A DNA stretch of 61,725 nucleotides from Candidatus Anammoxibacter sp. (GCA_021777105.1 JAIQZQ010000071.1:1-61725), one strand, 5' to 3'. Positions 8,184-17,453 are shown, counted from the stretch's first letter. Numbers and translations: made by a program. Notes: generated from the sequence alone by a model not told the origin.

Positions 8184-9095
8184 TTGTCCAATTTAAACCA
8201 CAAACCATTCCCTCAAAGAATCACTATTGAGATATCCGCGTCGTGCAATCTAGAGTGCGCAATGTGTCCACGGCAATATATTTCAGAAAATGGCAAACTT
8301 ATGGAGCCCGCTCTTTTCAGAAAGATTGTAGACGAGATCGCAAAACATGATGTCGAAGCGGTTGTTCCATTTTTCCGAGGCGAGTCTCTGTTGCATCCTG
8401 AATTTTTGGATATGATAAGTTATTTAAAAGAGAAGAGTTCCGCGGCTATTCAGCTTGCAACCAACGCCCAACTATTGACGGATAAAATAAGCGACCGATT
8501 ATTAGAGCTTGAAATTGATTTCATCTCGTTCAGCCTTGACTCTATAGTTGCTGAAACCTATAAAAAGATACGAGTAGGCGGAACGCTTGAAAAGGCGATG
8601 CAAAATATAAGCGCTTTTCTTGACAGAAAAAAGAGCCTTGCCCAGGATAAACCCATAGTTCAGGTATCGGCCACAAAATGCGAGCATAACGAGGAAGAGA
8701 TCCCCGGTTTTATAGAGCATTGGCAAGACCGCGTTGACCGCGTGCGCATATATCCACAACATTCAGAAGACGGAAAGTTCGGCAAATTGTCTAACAACGC
8801 ATCCGCATCCCAACGAGAACGGCGGCCTTGCAAAAAACCGTTTGCCGATATGGTTATTTATTATAACGGCAATACGGCGATATGCAATCACGATTGGCAA
8901 CGACCACAGAAAGACTCACCCGGGTCAGTTTCAAATCAAAGCATTAACCAAATATGGAACAGCGATTTGTATAAACAAATAAGAGAAAAACATATTAAAT
9001 TAAAATACGAAGGGCTGTCCCCATGCGCGCATTGCGACAATTGGCAGGAGTTTGATGATAAAAATGGAAGCGTGGGAAAACTGATAAGCGCATAG
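8184..9095 (+). CDS. Radical SAM/SPASM domain protein
   Basis: A 303-aa radical SAM enzyme. The 4Fe-4S motif C21-x3-C25-x2-C28 (CNLECAMC) binds the cluster that cleaves S-adenosylmethionine. GES/PEF residues and 'ISFSLDS' are typical barrel strands. The C-terminus has SPASM-type cysteines (RPCKKPF, TAICNHDW, SPCAHCDNW) for extra clusters. Such proteins commonly occur in glycan clusters and modify sugars, lipids or peptides; the substrate is not evident. It starts with TTG at 8184 without a strong ribosome site. A second SPASM protein lies at 34969-35970. Confidence 0.85.
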   Translation: MSNLNHKPFPQRITIEISASCNLECAMCPRQYISENGKLMEPALFRKIVDEIAKHDVEAVVPFFRGESLLHPEFLDMISYLKEKSSAAIQLATNAQLLTDKISDRLLELEIDFISFSLDSIVAETYKKIRVGGTLEKAMQNISAFLDRKKSLAQDKPIVQVSATKCEHNEEEIPGFIEHWQDRVDRVRIYPQHSEDGKFGKLSNNASASQRERRPCKKPFADMVIYYNGNTAICNHDWQRPQKDSPGSVSNQSINQIWNSDLYKQIREKHIKLKYEGLSPCAHCDNWQEFDDKNGSVGKLISA

Positions 9096-9195
9096 AGCTA
9101 TGCTGGATAAAATAGATGACCGGAAGCTTCGCCTCATATTGCCGGCAGTATTTGTTAACCACAATAAAAACGAGGCAGAGCCTCTCAGTACATCC

Positions 9196-9221
9196 AGTTA
9201 CAAGGCAGGAGCCTTGTAACT
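9196..9221. repeat. GTTACAAGGC-type hairpin
   Basis: AGTTACAAGGC, 4-nt loop, GCCTTGTAACT: an 11-bp perfect stem in the gap after the radical SAM gene. Member of a dispersed hairpin family in this window. Confidence 0.75.
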
Positions 9222-9224
9222 AGT

Positions 9225-9535
9225 CAGAGTAATTAGTGTCGATTTGTGAAGATATGTGGCGTTTACGCTTTTTGCCTTTGCTCTTATCTGTGTAATCTGT
9301 GGTTAAAATGCTTTTGATTTTATATTTATGCAGATTTGTGGTTTATATCACTTTTTGCACTTATCTGTGTAATCCGTGGTTCATGCTTTTGCTTTTAATT
9401 TCGTGCCATTTCGTGTTTTTTCGTGGGCACGCTTTTGCTCTTGCTCTTATCTGTGCAATCTGTGTAATCTGTGGTTAAAATGCTTTTTGCTCTTATCTGT
9501 GTAATCCGTGGTTTATGCTTTTGTTTTAAACAAAC
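9225..9535. repeat. Intergenic word-repeat block, upstream orientation
   Basis: About 300 nt of degenerate tandem words such as 'ttatctgtgtaatctgtggtt', 'aaaatgcttttg' and 'tttcgtgttttttcgtggg', ending next to the aminotransferase start. All copies read ...TGTGGT toward the downstream gene. No coding sequence is supported. Function unknown. Confidence 0.8.
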
Positions 9536-9547
9536 CTAAATATCCAA

Positions 9548-10726
9548 ATGAAAATACCAATAACAAAACCCCTTATAGAAGATGACGATATCGCAGCCGC
9601 CATGGCCCCGCTTAAAACCGGCTGGCTGGTTCAGGGACCGCGCGCCGCGGAATTTGAGGATAAAGTTGCGGAATGCTGCAACGTTAAATACGCGATTGCC
9701 GTAAGTTCATGCACCACTGCGTTGCATTTGATGTTGTTGGCCGCCGGAATAGGGCCGGGCGATAAAGTTGTTGTTCCCGGGTTTACATATATAGCAACGG
9801 CCAATGCTGTTGAACATGCGGGAGCCAAACCGATTTTTGTGGACATTGATATTGACACATTTAATTTATCAATTGATAAGTTCGGCGAGTATATAGCCGG
9901 CTGCAAATCCCTGGGCGAAGCGCTGCCTAAAGCCGTTGTCCCTGTCCACTTGTTTGGACTTTGCGCCGATATGGGCGCGATTAATGATATTTGCGTTAAG
10001 AATTCCATAGTTGTTCTTGAAGACGCCGCTTGCGCAATAGGCTCATCTTATAAATCTCAACCGGCAGGCAGTTTCGGATTATCCGCATGTTTCAGCTTTC
10101 ATCCACGCAAGGTCATTACAACCGGAGAAGGCGGCATGGTAACAACAAATGATGAACAAGTGAATAAACAGATCAGGATACTCAGAGATCACGGCGCGGA
10201 GACATCAGATTTTCAACGCCATAAACAGAGCAGCGGTTTAATGCCCGAGTTTAATTCACTGGGGTACAATTATAGGATGACGGATATCCAGGCAGGCCTG
10301 GGAGTTTCACAAATTGGCAAACTCCAGCGATTGATTAACGCAAGGGTAGAGTCCGCCGAGTATTACAGCTCTAAATTAAAAAATATCACCTGGCTGACCC
10401 CCCCTGTTTGCGCTGAAGATTATAAACACACATATCAATCCTACGTATGCCGTGTTGATCAAAAAAACAAGACGGCAAATGAGATAGGCGATAAACGCGA
10501 CTCGCTTATTAACTATCTTGCCGACAAAGGCGTAAGCGCCCGGCCCGGCACCCACGCGGTTCATTTGCAAAACTATTATAAAAACAAATACAGCTTAACC
10601 CCTGATCAACTGCCCGCCTCATTTATGGCGGATAGATGCTCCATAGCGCTGCCCCTTTATTATGGAATATCCCGGGAAGAGCAGGATTATGTCGTGGAAA
10701 CAGTGTCGAAGTTTAAAGTAGAGTGA
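9548..10726 (+). CDS. DegT/DnrJ/EryC1-family sugar aminotransferase
   Basis: A 392-aa PLP-dependent aminotransferase that would add an amino group to a keto nucleotide-sugar. Family marks are the N-terminal ITKPLIEDDDI and GWLVQGP, the cofactor-binding VSSCTTALHL, 'VVVPGFTYIATANA', EDAACAIG, and the PLP-lysine motif FHPRKVITTGEGG near residue 190. Full length for the family. It stands between a radical SAM gene and an asparagine-synthase-like gene. With the MocA dehydrogenase (45101) and hexapeptide acetyltransferase (44435) it could supply a 3-amino or 4-amino sugar. The exact substrate is not resolved. Confidence 0.9.
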   Translation: MKIPITKPLIEDDDIAAAMAPLKTGWLVQGPRAAEFEDKVAECCNVKYAIAVSSCTTALHLMLLAAGIGPGDKVVVPGFTYIATANAVEHAGAKPIFVDIDIDTFNLSIDKFGEYIAGCKSLGEALPKAVVPVHLFGLCADMGAINDICVKNSIVVLEDAACAIGSSYKSQPAGSFGLSACFSFHPRKVITTGEGGMVTTNDEQVNKQIRILRDHGAETSDFQRHKQSSGLMPEFNSLGYNYRMTDIQAGLGVSQIGKLQRLINARVESAEYYSSKLKNITWLTPPVCAEDYKHTYQSYVCRVDQKNKTANEIGDKRDSLINYLADKGVSARPGTHAVHLQNYYKNKYSLTPDQLPASFMADRCSIALPLYYGISREEQDYVVETVSKFKVE

Positions 10727-10939
10727 CGCTTGTTTCTTGATACTAGATAAAAGCGGATTAAAGCGAAAATCAAAACGACAAAAAGCCGTTAACCGTGACC
10801 GTTATCCATTGCCTGTTTTCGAATCTTCATATTAGAAATATACCACCCTTTTTACTTTTATCTTTTGACTTTTTACTTGTTTCACGTTCTATCATCAAAT
10901 AACAAGTGACAAATGACCATCAACCAGTGACCAGTAATT

Positions 10940-12832
10940 ATGTGCGGAATAATCGGAATTTGTGATTTTAGAGACAAGGCCATTGAGCCTTCATTAATCC
11001 AACGCATGACAAACGTTGTCTCTCATCGCGGGCCGGACGGCGACGGGAAATGGATTGAGAACTCCATAGGTTTAGGCCATAGACGGCTGGCGATTATTGA
11101 TTTAACGCGCGCCGCTGATCAGCCAATGTTTAGCCCTGATAAAAGGCATGTCATTGTTTACAACGGCGAAGTGTATAATTTTAGAGAACTGCGTTTGGAG
11201 CTTGAGGGCAAAGGGCATTGCTTTAAGTCCGCGTCCGACACTGAGGTAGTTTTAGCGTCATACATGGAATGGGGCGAGAAATGTCTTAATAAATTTAACG
11301 GCATGTTTGCGTTTGCTATTTGGGATAGAAAGATCAGAAGCCTATTCATCGCCCGCGACAGATACGGTATAAAACCTCTATACTATTTTTTTAAAGACAA
11401 CGCGTTTATTTTTGCCTCTGAGATTAAATCAATTTTAGAGCATCCACTTGTTAACGTTAAAGTGTGCGTTGAAGCTTTAAACGAATATTTTTCATTTCAG
11501 AATGTGTTTTCCGACCACACCCTGTTCCGGGATATCAGGATTTTAATGCCCGGACATTACGCCCGCATAAAATATGGAGATAGCGGAATAAGCCCGGTTA
11601 AATATTGGGACTACAAATTTGAAGAAGACACAACGCTTGGCGATGCCGTGGAGTGCGAACAGGAACTGTTGCGCCTGTTTGAACGCGCGGTTAGAAGGCA
11701 GATGGTAAGCGATGTTGAAATAGGCGCGTACCTGAGCGGGGGCATGGATTCCGGCGCAATTACCAGCGTTGCGGCAAAAGAGCGCCCTAACCTTAAAAGT
11801 TTTACCGCGGGATTTGAAATGTCCGCCGCGTCAGGCCTGGAGCTTGGTTTTGACGAGAGAGGGAAAGCGGAGTACCTTTCCAACCAATACAAAACCGAAC
11901 ATTATCAGGTAGTGCTTAAGGCCGGCGATATGGAAAGGGTAATGAAAAATCTGGTATGGCATCTTGAAGACCTGAGGGTGGGCCAGTGTTATCCGAACTA
12001 TTATGTTTCAAGGTTGGCCGGTAAATTTGTAAAAGTCTGCCTCTCCGGAGCCGGCAGCGACGAGTTGTTCGCCGGTTACCCATGGCGGTATTACAGGGCT
12101 GTGGTTAATGACGATTTTGATCACTATACCGATAAATACTATAAATATTGGCAACGCTTGATTCCGGACAGTTATAAACCAAAGTTTTATCAACCCTCAA
12201 TATACCCGCAAATCTGGGATTATCAGACAAAAGACGTTTTTAAAACCGTTTTTAACGGACAGGCAGGCCCTTGCGGCTCGCCTGAAGAGTATATAAATAA
12301 TTCCCTTTATTTTGAGATCAAAACATTCCTGCACGGTCTCTTTGTAGTTGAAGACAAACTAAGCATGGCCCACGGCCTTGAAACCAGAGTTCCGTTTATG
12401 GATAACGATCTGGTGGAGTTTGCCATGAAAATTCCTGTTAAACTAAAATTGCAAAAGATAAACGAGATAGTAAGGATAAATGAGAACGAACCCGGCTCAA
12501 AATTTCAAAAATATTTTGAAAAAACAAACGACGGCAAGATTATCCTCAGAAAAGCTCTAAACAATTTTGTGCCCGAACACTATACAAACGGCGTCAAACA
12601 AGGCTTTTCCGCTCCTGACTCAAGCTGGTTTAAAGGCGAAAGCATCGATTACGTCCGTGATTTGCTCTTTAATAACAACGCTTTAATATATGAATATATT
12701 CAACCGGAATTCGCACAAAATCTTGTAAACGAGCACCTTGAGGGAAAGGTCAATCGGCGGTTGCTAATATGGTCGCTGCTATGTTTTGAATGGTGGTTAA
12801 AGATCTTTCTGAAGGAAACAAGTAAAACGTAA
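10940..12832 (+). CDS. asnB: Asparagine synthase (glutamine-hydrolysing), AsnB-like
   Basis: A 630-aa amidotransferase. Cys2 directly follows Met1 (MCGIIGI), giving the Ntn glutaminase nucleophile; RPDGDG and YNGEVYN complete that domain. The synthase domain carries the pyrophosphate loop SGGMDSGA near residue 265. These enzymes make asparagine from aspartate or, in glycan clusters, amidate uronic acids. Placement beside glycan genes and the presence of a second copy at 36351 favour a sugar-amidation role for at least one of them, which is inference. Confidence 0.88.
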   Translation: MCGIIGICDFRDKAIEPSLIQRMTNVVSHRGPDGDGKWIENSIGLGHRRLAIIDLTRAADQPMFSPDKRHVIVYNGEVYNFRELRLELEGKGHCFKSASDTEVVLASYMEWGEKCLNKFNGMFAFAIWDRKIRSLFIARDRYGIKPLYYFFKDNAFIFASEIKSILEHPLVNVKVCVEALNEYFSFQNVFSDHTLFRDIRILMPGHYARIKYGDSGISPVKYWDYKFEEDTTLGDAVECEQELLRLFERAVRRQMVSDVEIGAYLSGGMDSGAITSVAAKERPNLKSFTAGFEMSAASGLELGFDERGKAEYLSNQYKTEHYQVVLKAGDMERVMKNLVWHLEDLRVGQCYPNYYVSRLAGKFVKVCLSGAGSDELFAGYPWRYYRAVVNDDFDHYTDKYYKYWQRLIPDSYKPKFYQPSIYPQIWDYQTKDVFKTVFNGQAGPCGSPEEYINNSLYFEIKTFLHGLFVVEDKLSMAHGLETRVPFMDNDLVEFAMKIPVKLKLQKINEIVRINENEPGSKFQKYFEKTNDGKIILRKALNNFVPEHYTNGVKQGFSAPDSSWFKGESIDYVRDLLFNNNALIYEYIQPEFAQNLVNEHLEGKVNRRLLIWSLLCFEWWLKIFLKETSKT

Positions 12833-12837
12833 AGGCA

Positions 12838-13205
12838 TATTAACCACAGATTACACAGATATCACAGATAAAATCAAAAGCGCGCCCACGAAAAAACTCG
12901 AATAGGCACGAAATTAAAATCAAAAGCTAATTAACCACTAATCTTCACTAATCTACACTAATTTAAAAGCAAAAGCGTAAACCACAGATTGTCCCCTCAG
13001 GGGATAATTCTCACTAAGGCAGACAAGCTACCAAGTGTTCATTTGCGCAGATTTAAAAGCGAATTCGATAATAGCCTGAAAGGCTTAAATTATTATACCC
13101 CAAGGTTATTACCCTGGGAATAAAAGCGCGCCCACGAAAAAATACGAATATGCACGAAATTAAAATCAAAAGCTAATTAACCAAATATCTTCACTAATTT
13201 AAAAG
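12838..13205. repeat. Intergenic word-repeat block, downstream orientation
   Basis: Words such as 'ttaaccacagattacacagat', 'gcgcccacgaaaaa', 'aaaagcaaaagc' and 'cttcactaatctacac' follow the asparagine-synthase stop, all reading ACCACA... away from the gene. A short GC-rich insert at about 12990-13120 ('cctcaggggataa...ctgggaataaaag') interrupts them. No gene seen. Confidence 0.8.
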
Positions 13206-13210
13206 AAAAA

Positions 13211-13455
13211 GTGTAATCCGTTTTCCAAGTTTTTCGGTTTTTGTCTTTCCCAAGCGCTTAGTCCCCTACGCGGTTTTTGGTCTAAACAATTTCAAGAGCG
13301 CCATAACTTGTTTAATCACAACACTTTAATAATTTCTGCTATTTTTAGCAAACCAGCACAAAATCCAAAACCACTACATTTTGTAGTGGTTTTGCTTACA
13401 CCCGTGTAGTGTGCAGCCGACAATTAATCATATAATCATATTACAACTTCCTGAT
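13211..13455 (+). promoter_or_regulatory. Duplicated 245-bp leader element, copy 1
   Basis: Nearly identical to 16846-17090 and of the same length. It contains the conserved 'cccaagcgcttagtccccta' segment and the hairpin CCACTACATTTTGTAGTGG (13371-13389). A second TGTAGTG at 13405-13411 could pair with the same CACTACA, giving two mutually exclusive folds. Both copies precede genes for exported proteins, and both are followed by AAGGAGGTG about 75 nt later. It could be a riboswitch-like or attenuating leader, or simply a promoter region copied with the locus. Confidence 0.6.
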
Positions 13456-13527
13456 TGACAATTCTGTTCCAGCTTTGTAATATTTTGTTAATTACAAACT
13501 AGACTTATTTGACATTAAACAATCAGG

Positions 13528-13536
13528 AAGGAGGTG
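13528..13536 (+). promoter_or_regulatory. Perfect Shine-Dalgarno motif without an intact gene
   Basis: AAGGAGGTG matches the 16S anti-Shine-Dalgarno over nine bases. It recurs at 17160-17168 after the other leader copy, with shared upstream 'acaatc'. Only tiny frames follow it in both places, so it may be the remnant of a lost start or a ribosome-capture site in the leader. Confidence 0.45.
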
Positions 13537-13626
13537 CTAAATATTGGTTGAAATTTAAATCCGTAGTTTTTATTTATTTTTCAAGTACAGTATGATTAAA
13601 ATAATTGTAAACAATATTTAGGGGGC

Positions 13627-13864
13627 ATGAAATTTACGAAAAACTAATTTGCCCATGCCTTTATTGTCTGCTTTTACATTGATGTTTAGTCATAATTTGT
13701 TTGCCGAAGGCTATACAGGAGCGTCTACCATTACCGGAATGTCTGCGCCTCTTGAAAATTGAAGTTTTGAATTATACGGTAGCTGGACAAATGTGGACAA
13801 TTGCCCTAACGAAGGCTTAAAATTTAACACCGACATGCTAAGGGTTAACGTATTCGCCGCCTAA
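13627..13864 (+). pseudogene. Broken small secreted-protein gene
   Basis: AGGGGG precedes ATG 13627 (MKFTK). Removing one base from the following A-run joins this to the frame that opens at 13655, giving a good signal peptide (MPLLSAFTLMFSHNLFA) and a mature start EGYTGASTITG. That frame has a TGA at 13760-13762 and resumes as SFELYGSWTNVDNCPNEGLK up to TAA 13862. One frameshift plus one stop indicate decay. No family recognised. It sits between leader copy 1 and the two-repeat secreted protein. Confidence 0.6.
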
Positions 13865-13975
13865 TATTTGTCATCTGATTGTTGATTTAATTCAAATATA
13901 CTTTATTTGAAAATTAGTTTTCAGAGATAATGGTCCTGAATAAATTACACTTACAATTTAAAAAAGGAGAGACAT

Positions 13976-14836
13976 ATGAGATCAATGCTTGTTTTATTTT
14001 TATCAATAACCACGATTATATTGACAACAAGCCTGGCTGGAGCTCAGAGTCTTGAAGGAAAGATTCTTTTCCCTATCAAACAGCACCTCCAAACAACAGG
14101 CACACTTAACGGCCTTCAAACCGGAGAACTGGACTTTAGTTCAATTGTGCCTTCAAACGCCACACACGTGGTTGTAAAGACCGTGCTTGATGTAAACGGT
14201 TATGGAAATGACGGAGTTCACGTCCATGCGGATATGTATCCTGCTTTAGGGGATTTTACAGGATTTAACACCATTGATAATAAAATTGGATGGACGGATG
14301 TGGCCAACGGCGTTGAAGAGCAAATAGTCTGCTCATCTATCGTGCCCTTATCAAGCGGCATGAAAACAGGTTGGTTGGTAAACCCTACCGGAGGTTCCAC
14401 CACTTACCATTTAGGATTCTGGATACAGGGATATTATGTAACCCCTCCTGGATTTGTGCATTTAAAAAAGCATATACAAACAACTTCGCAATATAGCGGA
14501 GTCCAAACAGGGGAATTAGATTTCAGTTCACTTGTGCCGTCAACCGCTGTTCATGTAGTTGTAAAAACCGTGCTGGATGTAAACGGTTTTGCAAACGACG
14601 GCATCCATGTCCATGCGGATACATATCCTGATTTTGGAGATTTTACCGGTTTTGATACAATAGACAATAAAATCGGATGGGTTGACGTCGCTAACGGCGT
14701 TGAAGAACAAATAGTAATAACAGAAACAATCCCCCTTTCAAGCGATCAAAAAGTTGGATGGAAGGTAGCGCCTACAGGCGATTCAAGCACGTATTTTCTT
14801 GGATTTTGGATACAGGGTTATTATGTTGGAACTTAA
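13976..14836 (+). CDS. Secreted protein with two tandem ~120-residue repeats
   Basis: A 286-aa exported protein of no recognised family. AAAAAAGGAGAG lies just before the ATG. Residues 1-24 form a signal peptide ending at GAQS. The mature part is two homologous units, about 33-152 and 163-284, each running from 'K(Q/K)H(L/I)QTT' and QTGELDFSS through VVVKTVLDVNG, HVHAD, DNKIGW, DVANGVEEQIV to GFWIQGYYV. The HVHAD segment suggests a metal or sugar site. Likely a beta-sandwich surface or extracellular protein; its function is unknown. Confidence 0.8.
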   Translation: MRSMLVLFLSITTIILTTSLAGAQSLEGKILFPIKQHLQTTGTLNGLQTGELDFSSIVPSNATHVVVKTVLDVNGYGNDGVHVHADMYPALGDFTGFNTIDNKIGWTDVANGVEEQIVCSSIVPLSSGMKTGWLVNPTGGSTTYHLGFWIQGYYVTPPGFVHLKKHIQTTSQYSGVQTGELDFSSLVPSTAVHVVVKTVLDVNGFANDGIHVHADTYPDFGDFTGFDTIDNKIGWVDVANGVEEQIVITETIPLSSDQKVGWKVAPTGDSSTYFLGFWIQGYYVGT

Positions 14837-14918
14837 ACATTACGTTGCAAAAAAACAGGGATAGAATTTAACGCCAAACAGGCAGTGAAACTTCGAAACG
14901 CCGTTTTTTCTGAACCAG

Positions 14919-15131
14919 TTGCCTCTCGGCCTTAAATCCATCGCTCACACAGAACCGATAGTCCCAATAATTGAGGCGTTAAAGGAGCTTAAGAGCAAAA
15001 ATGACGCTTTAAAGGAGACGGTTTCAGCTTTGGCAAAAGAGCTAACCGAAATCAAGGTAGGGTTAAACAGAGCCGGTCCAACAGGCGACAAGCCGGCGAA
15101 GCTTGAAGTATTTAGCAACCTGGGTCAATAA
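14919..15131 (+). pseudogene. C-terminal fragment of a Peptidase_S74-type surface protein
   Basis: From about 14933 this encodes 'KSIAHTEPIVPIIEALKE' and a coiled coil, ending PAKLEVFSNLGQ. It matches the last ~65 residues of the intact protein at 17454-18764 (KSIAYTELIAPIIEALKE... LDFINNTGQ). The rest of the gene is missing, so this is the relic of a second copy. It is followed by the same type of terminator as the intact gene. Confidence 0.75.
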
Positions 15132-15147
15132 CGGTTTTTGATCTATA

Positions 15148-15182
15148 TTAACCGGTTCAAGCGCAATGCCTGAACCGGTTAA
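15148..15182 (+). terminator. Terminator-like hairpin
   Basis: TTAACCGGTTCA, 11-nt loop (agcgcaatgcc), TGAACCGGTTAA, then an AT-rich tail. The loop sequence recurs in the hairpin after the intact paralogue at 18783-18813, showing that the duplicated unit included its terminator. Confidence 0.7.
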
Positions 15183-15338
15183 TTAAATTATTGTAAAAAC
15201 AGGATACAATCCCGCATTGTAAAAGCCAAAATGCCGCGAGAAATATTGTGATGCCGTGGTATAATATTAAATATCCTTTTTATAGCTGTTGCGAGTATTA
15301 ATTCTAAAGGTTTAGGCAAATGTCTGTTCAAATATAAG

Positions 15339-15809
15339 ATGGAAACTATTTATATAGAAACTTCAATTTTTAGTTATCTCTTAGCAAGGCCAAGCAGAAA
15401 TTTGATTGCCGCAGCCAGGCAGCAGCTTACAATATAGTGGTGGGAGGAACATCGCCATGCATACCAGAGCTTTATCTCAAATGTAGTTATTGCGGAAGCA
15501 AGTCAGGGTGATCACATCCGCGCGCGCGAGAGACTTGATTTATTAAAAAATATACAAAGGTTGGAAATAACGGATGAATGCAAATTCTTATCGGAAAAAA
15601 TTATCACTGATATGGCAATGCCTGAAAAAGCGGTAGACGATGCAATGCATGCCGCTATTTGCAGTTGCCACTCACTGGACTTCCTCTTAACCTGGAATTG
15701 TAGGCATTTAGCTAATGCTCATATTATACCTAAATTAAGATCAATAGTGGAATCTGAAGGATTTAGATTTCCACAAATTTGCACACCTGAAGAATTGATG
15801 GAGGTTTGA
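15339..15809 (+). pseudogene. PIN-domain (VapC-like) toxin gene with an in-frame amber stop
   Basis: ATG 15339 opens METIYIETSIFSYLLARPS, the classic first strand of a PIN RNase with its acidic residue. The frame continues to TAG at 15435-15437 and then reads on without any shift (WWEEHRHAYQSF, VVIAEASQGD, DDAMHAAI, FLLTWNCRHLAN) to 15809. The 156-codon total equals a normal PIN protein. A single point mutation is the simplest explanation. The remainder after the stop could restart at TTG 15561 but lacks the N-terminal active-site half. The partner gene overlaps its end. Confidence 0.8.
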
Positions 15810-15991
15810 TGATGAACAATGAAAATAAAGATGAAATTATAGAAGAGTTATGGCGTATAAAGGATAATTTTTCTTCTTCATGCAAAAATAATGTTGATAA
15901 ATTTATAAATGAAGTCAATAAAATAGCGCAACAAAATGGATTTCATGGAGAACAAATAAACCACCGTAGAGAAAAAATAAAAAACGATTAA
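15806..15991 (+). CDS. Small antitoxin-like partner of the PIN protein
   Basis: A 61-aa charged protein starting in an ATGA overlap with the PIN frame. The segment EIIEELWRIKDNFSS...KFINEV resembles the short proteins usually encoded next to METIYIETS-type PIN toxins, so it is probably the antitoxin. With the toxin interrupted, the pair may no longer be functional. Confidence 0.65.
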   Translation: MMMNNENKDEIIEELWRIKDNFSSSCKNNVDKFINEVNKIAQQNGFHGEQINHRREKIKND

Positions 15992-16028
15992 GCGCTTACT
16001 TATACAAATCAGAGCTTATTCCCTTCTT

Positions 16029-16052
16029 GTTACAAGGCTCCCTCCTTGTAAC
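16029..16052. repeat. GTTACAAGGC-type hairpin
   Basis: GTTACAAGG, 6-nt loop, CCTTGTAAC. It is followed by 'ataaggctctgcctcatactgccggcag', a companion word that also follows this hairpin at 31444 and 38475. Confidence 0.7.
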
Positions 16053-16129
16053 GCAATGTTCCATAAGGCTCTGCCTCATACTGCCGGCAGTATTAATCAA
16101 CCATAACAAATAAGGCCAACAACATTACA

Positions 16130-16845
16130 ACTAACAATACTCCAACACACCGGCCCTGGGCATACTTTTAATTTAAATTAGTGGTAGATTTTAGTGAAGA
16201 TTCGAGGTTAATTGCTTCTGCTCTTATCTGTGCAATCTGTGTAATCTGTGGTTTACGCCTTTGCTTCTTGCTTTCTTGATTTGTGTAAATTAGTGAAGAT
16301 ATGTGGTTAATTGCTTCTGCTCTTATTTGTGCAATTTGTGCAGATATGTGGTTAATTGCTCTTGATTTTCGCTTTTGCTCTTATCTGTTCAATCTGTGGT
16401 TTACGATTTTGACTTTTGCTTTTGCTTTTATCTATGTAATCTGTGGTTAATATTGCTTTTGTTTTTCGCTTTTTTTAATTTGTGTCGATTTGTGCGGATT
16501 TGTGGTTAATTGCTCTTGGTTTTTGCTTTTGCTCTTATCTGTGAAATCTGTGGTTAATATGCTTTTGATTTATGTAAATTAGTGAAGATAAGTGGTTAAA
16601 ATGCTTTTGCTCTTATCTGTGTAATCTCTGGTTAATATACTTTTGCTTTTAATTTCGCGCCATTTCGTGTTTTTTAGTTGGCATGCTTTTGATTTTAGAT
16701 AAGTGCAGATTTGAGGGTAAAATGCTTTTGCTCTTGCTTTTAAATTAGCGCAGATATGTGTAGATTTGTGGTTAATTGCTTTTGATTTTGTTTTTAATCT
16801 GTGCAATCAGAGGTTTACGATTTTGCTTTTAATCCGCGCAAATCA
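16130..16845. repeat. Largest intergenic word-repeat block, upstream orientation
   Basis: About 700 nt made almost entirely of 'ttatctgtgcaatctgtggtta', 'ttagtgaagatatgtggtta', 'tgcttttgctctt' and 'tttcgtgttttttagttggc' variants, all reading toward the downstream gene at 17454. The words are imperfect and shuffled rather than one tandem unit. No protein is supported; the open minus-strand frame at 16579-16806 is a by-product of the repeats. Confidence 0.85.
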
Positions 16846-17090
16846 GTGTAATCCGTGTTCCATGTTTTTCGGCTTTTGCCTTTCCCAAGCGCTTAGTCCC
16901 CTACGCGGTTTTTGACCTAATCAATTTCAAGAGAGCCATAACTTGTTTAATCACAACACTTTAATAATTTTCACTATTTTTAGCAAACCGCGCAAAATCC
17001 AGAGCCACTACATTTTGTAGTGGTTTTGCTTACACCCGTGTAGTGTGCCACCGACTATTTATCATATAATCACATTACAACTTCCTGATA
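16846..17090 (+). promoter_or_regulatory. Duplicated 245-bp leader element, copy 2
   Basis: Same length as copy 1 (13211-13455) with scattered substitutions. The conserved hairpin CCACTACATTTTGTAGTGG is at 17005-17023 and is followed by 'gcttacacccgtgtagtgtg' with the competing TGTAGTG. AAGGAGGTG follows at 17160-17168. The end of this element lies 363 nt upstream of the intact S74 surface protein. Structure and position suggest a regulated leader. Confidence 0.6.
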
Positions 17091-17453
17091 GATATCTGTA
17101 AACCTGTTTGATATAATCGCAACCTGTTATTTTGATTGTCAATTTCTTTTAACAATCGAAAGGAGGTGATGGTTATAGCGCACACAGATTATTTTAACAG
17201 GATCTATTTTTGTAACTATTAGGCGAGTTTACGCATATTGATAAAAAAATGATTATAAAATATGCATTATCAACGCTTTAAGCCCTGGAGTGAAGGATTA
17301 ATGGAGAAATAAAGATGGAGTATCATCACTCCAACACTCCACTGGTTCATTTGCCTGCCTGACAGTTAGACAAATGCGTTGAAAAACAGTTTATCTCATT
17401 TATTGAATTAATATGCCGAATAGCCACGTCTTTAATATGAAAGGGAGTTAAAA

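Noticed and set aside
13760..13762. UGA as selenocysteine in the small secreted gene
   Set aside because: The gene also has a frameshift and no SECIS-like hairpin was recognised directly after the codon.
15435..15437. UAG recoding (for example pyrrolysine) in the PIN gene
   Set aside because: No recoding element or related tRNA is seen, and the site is not catalytic; a nonsense mutation is simpler.
16579..16806. 75-codon minus-strand frame in the word-repeat block
   Set aside because: Its apparent internal repeats come directly from the DNA words; no start signal.
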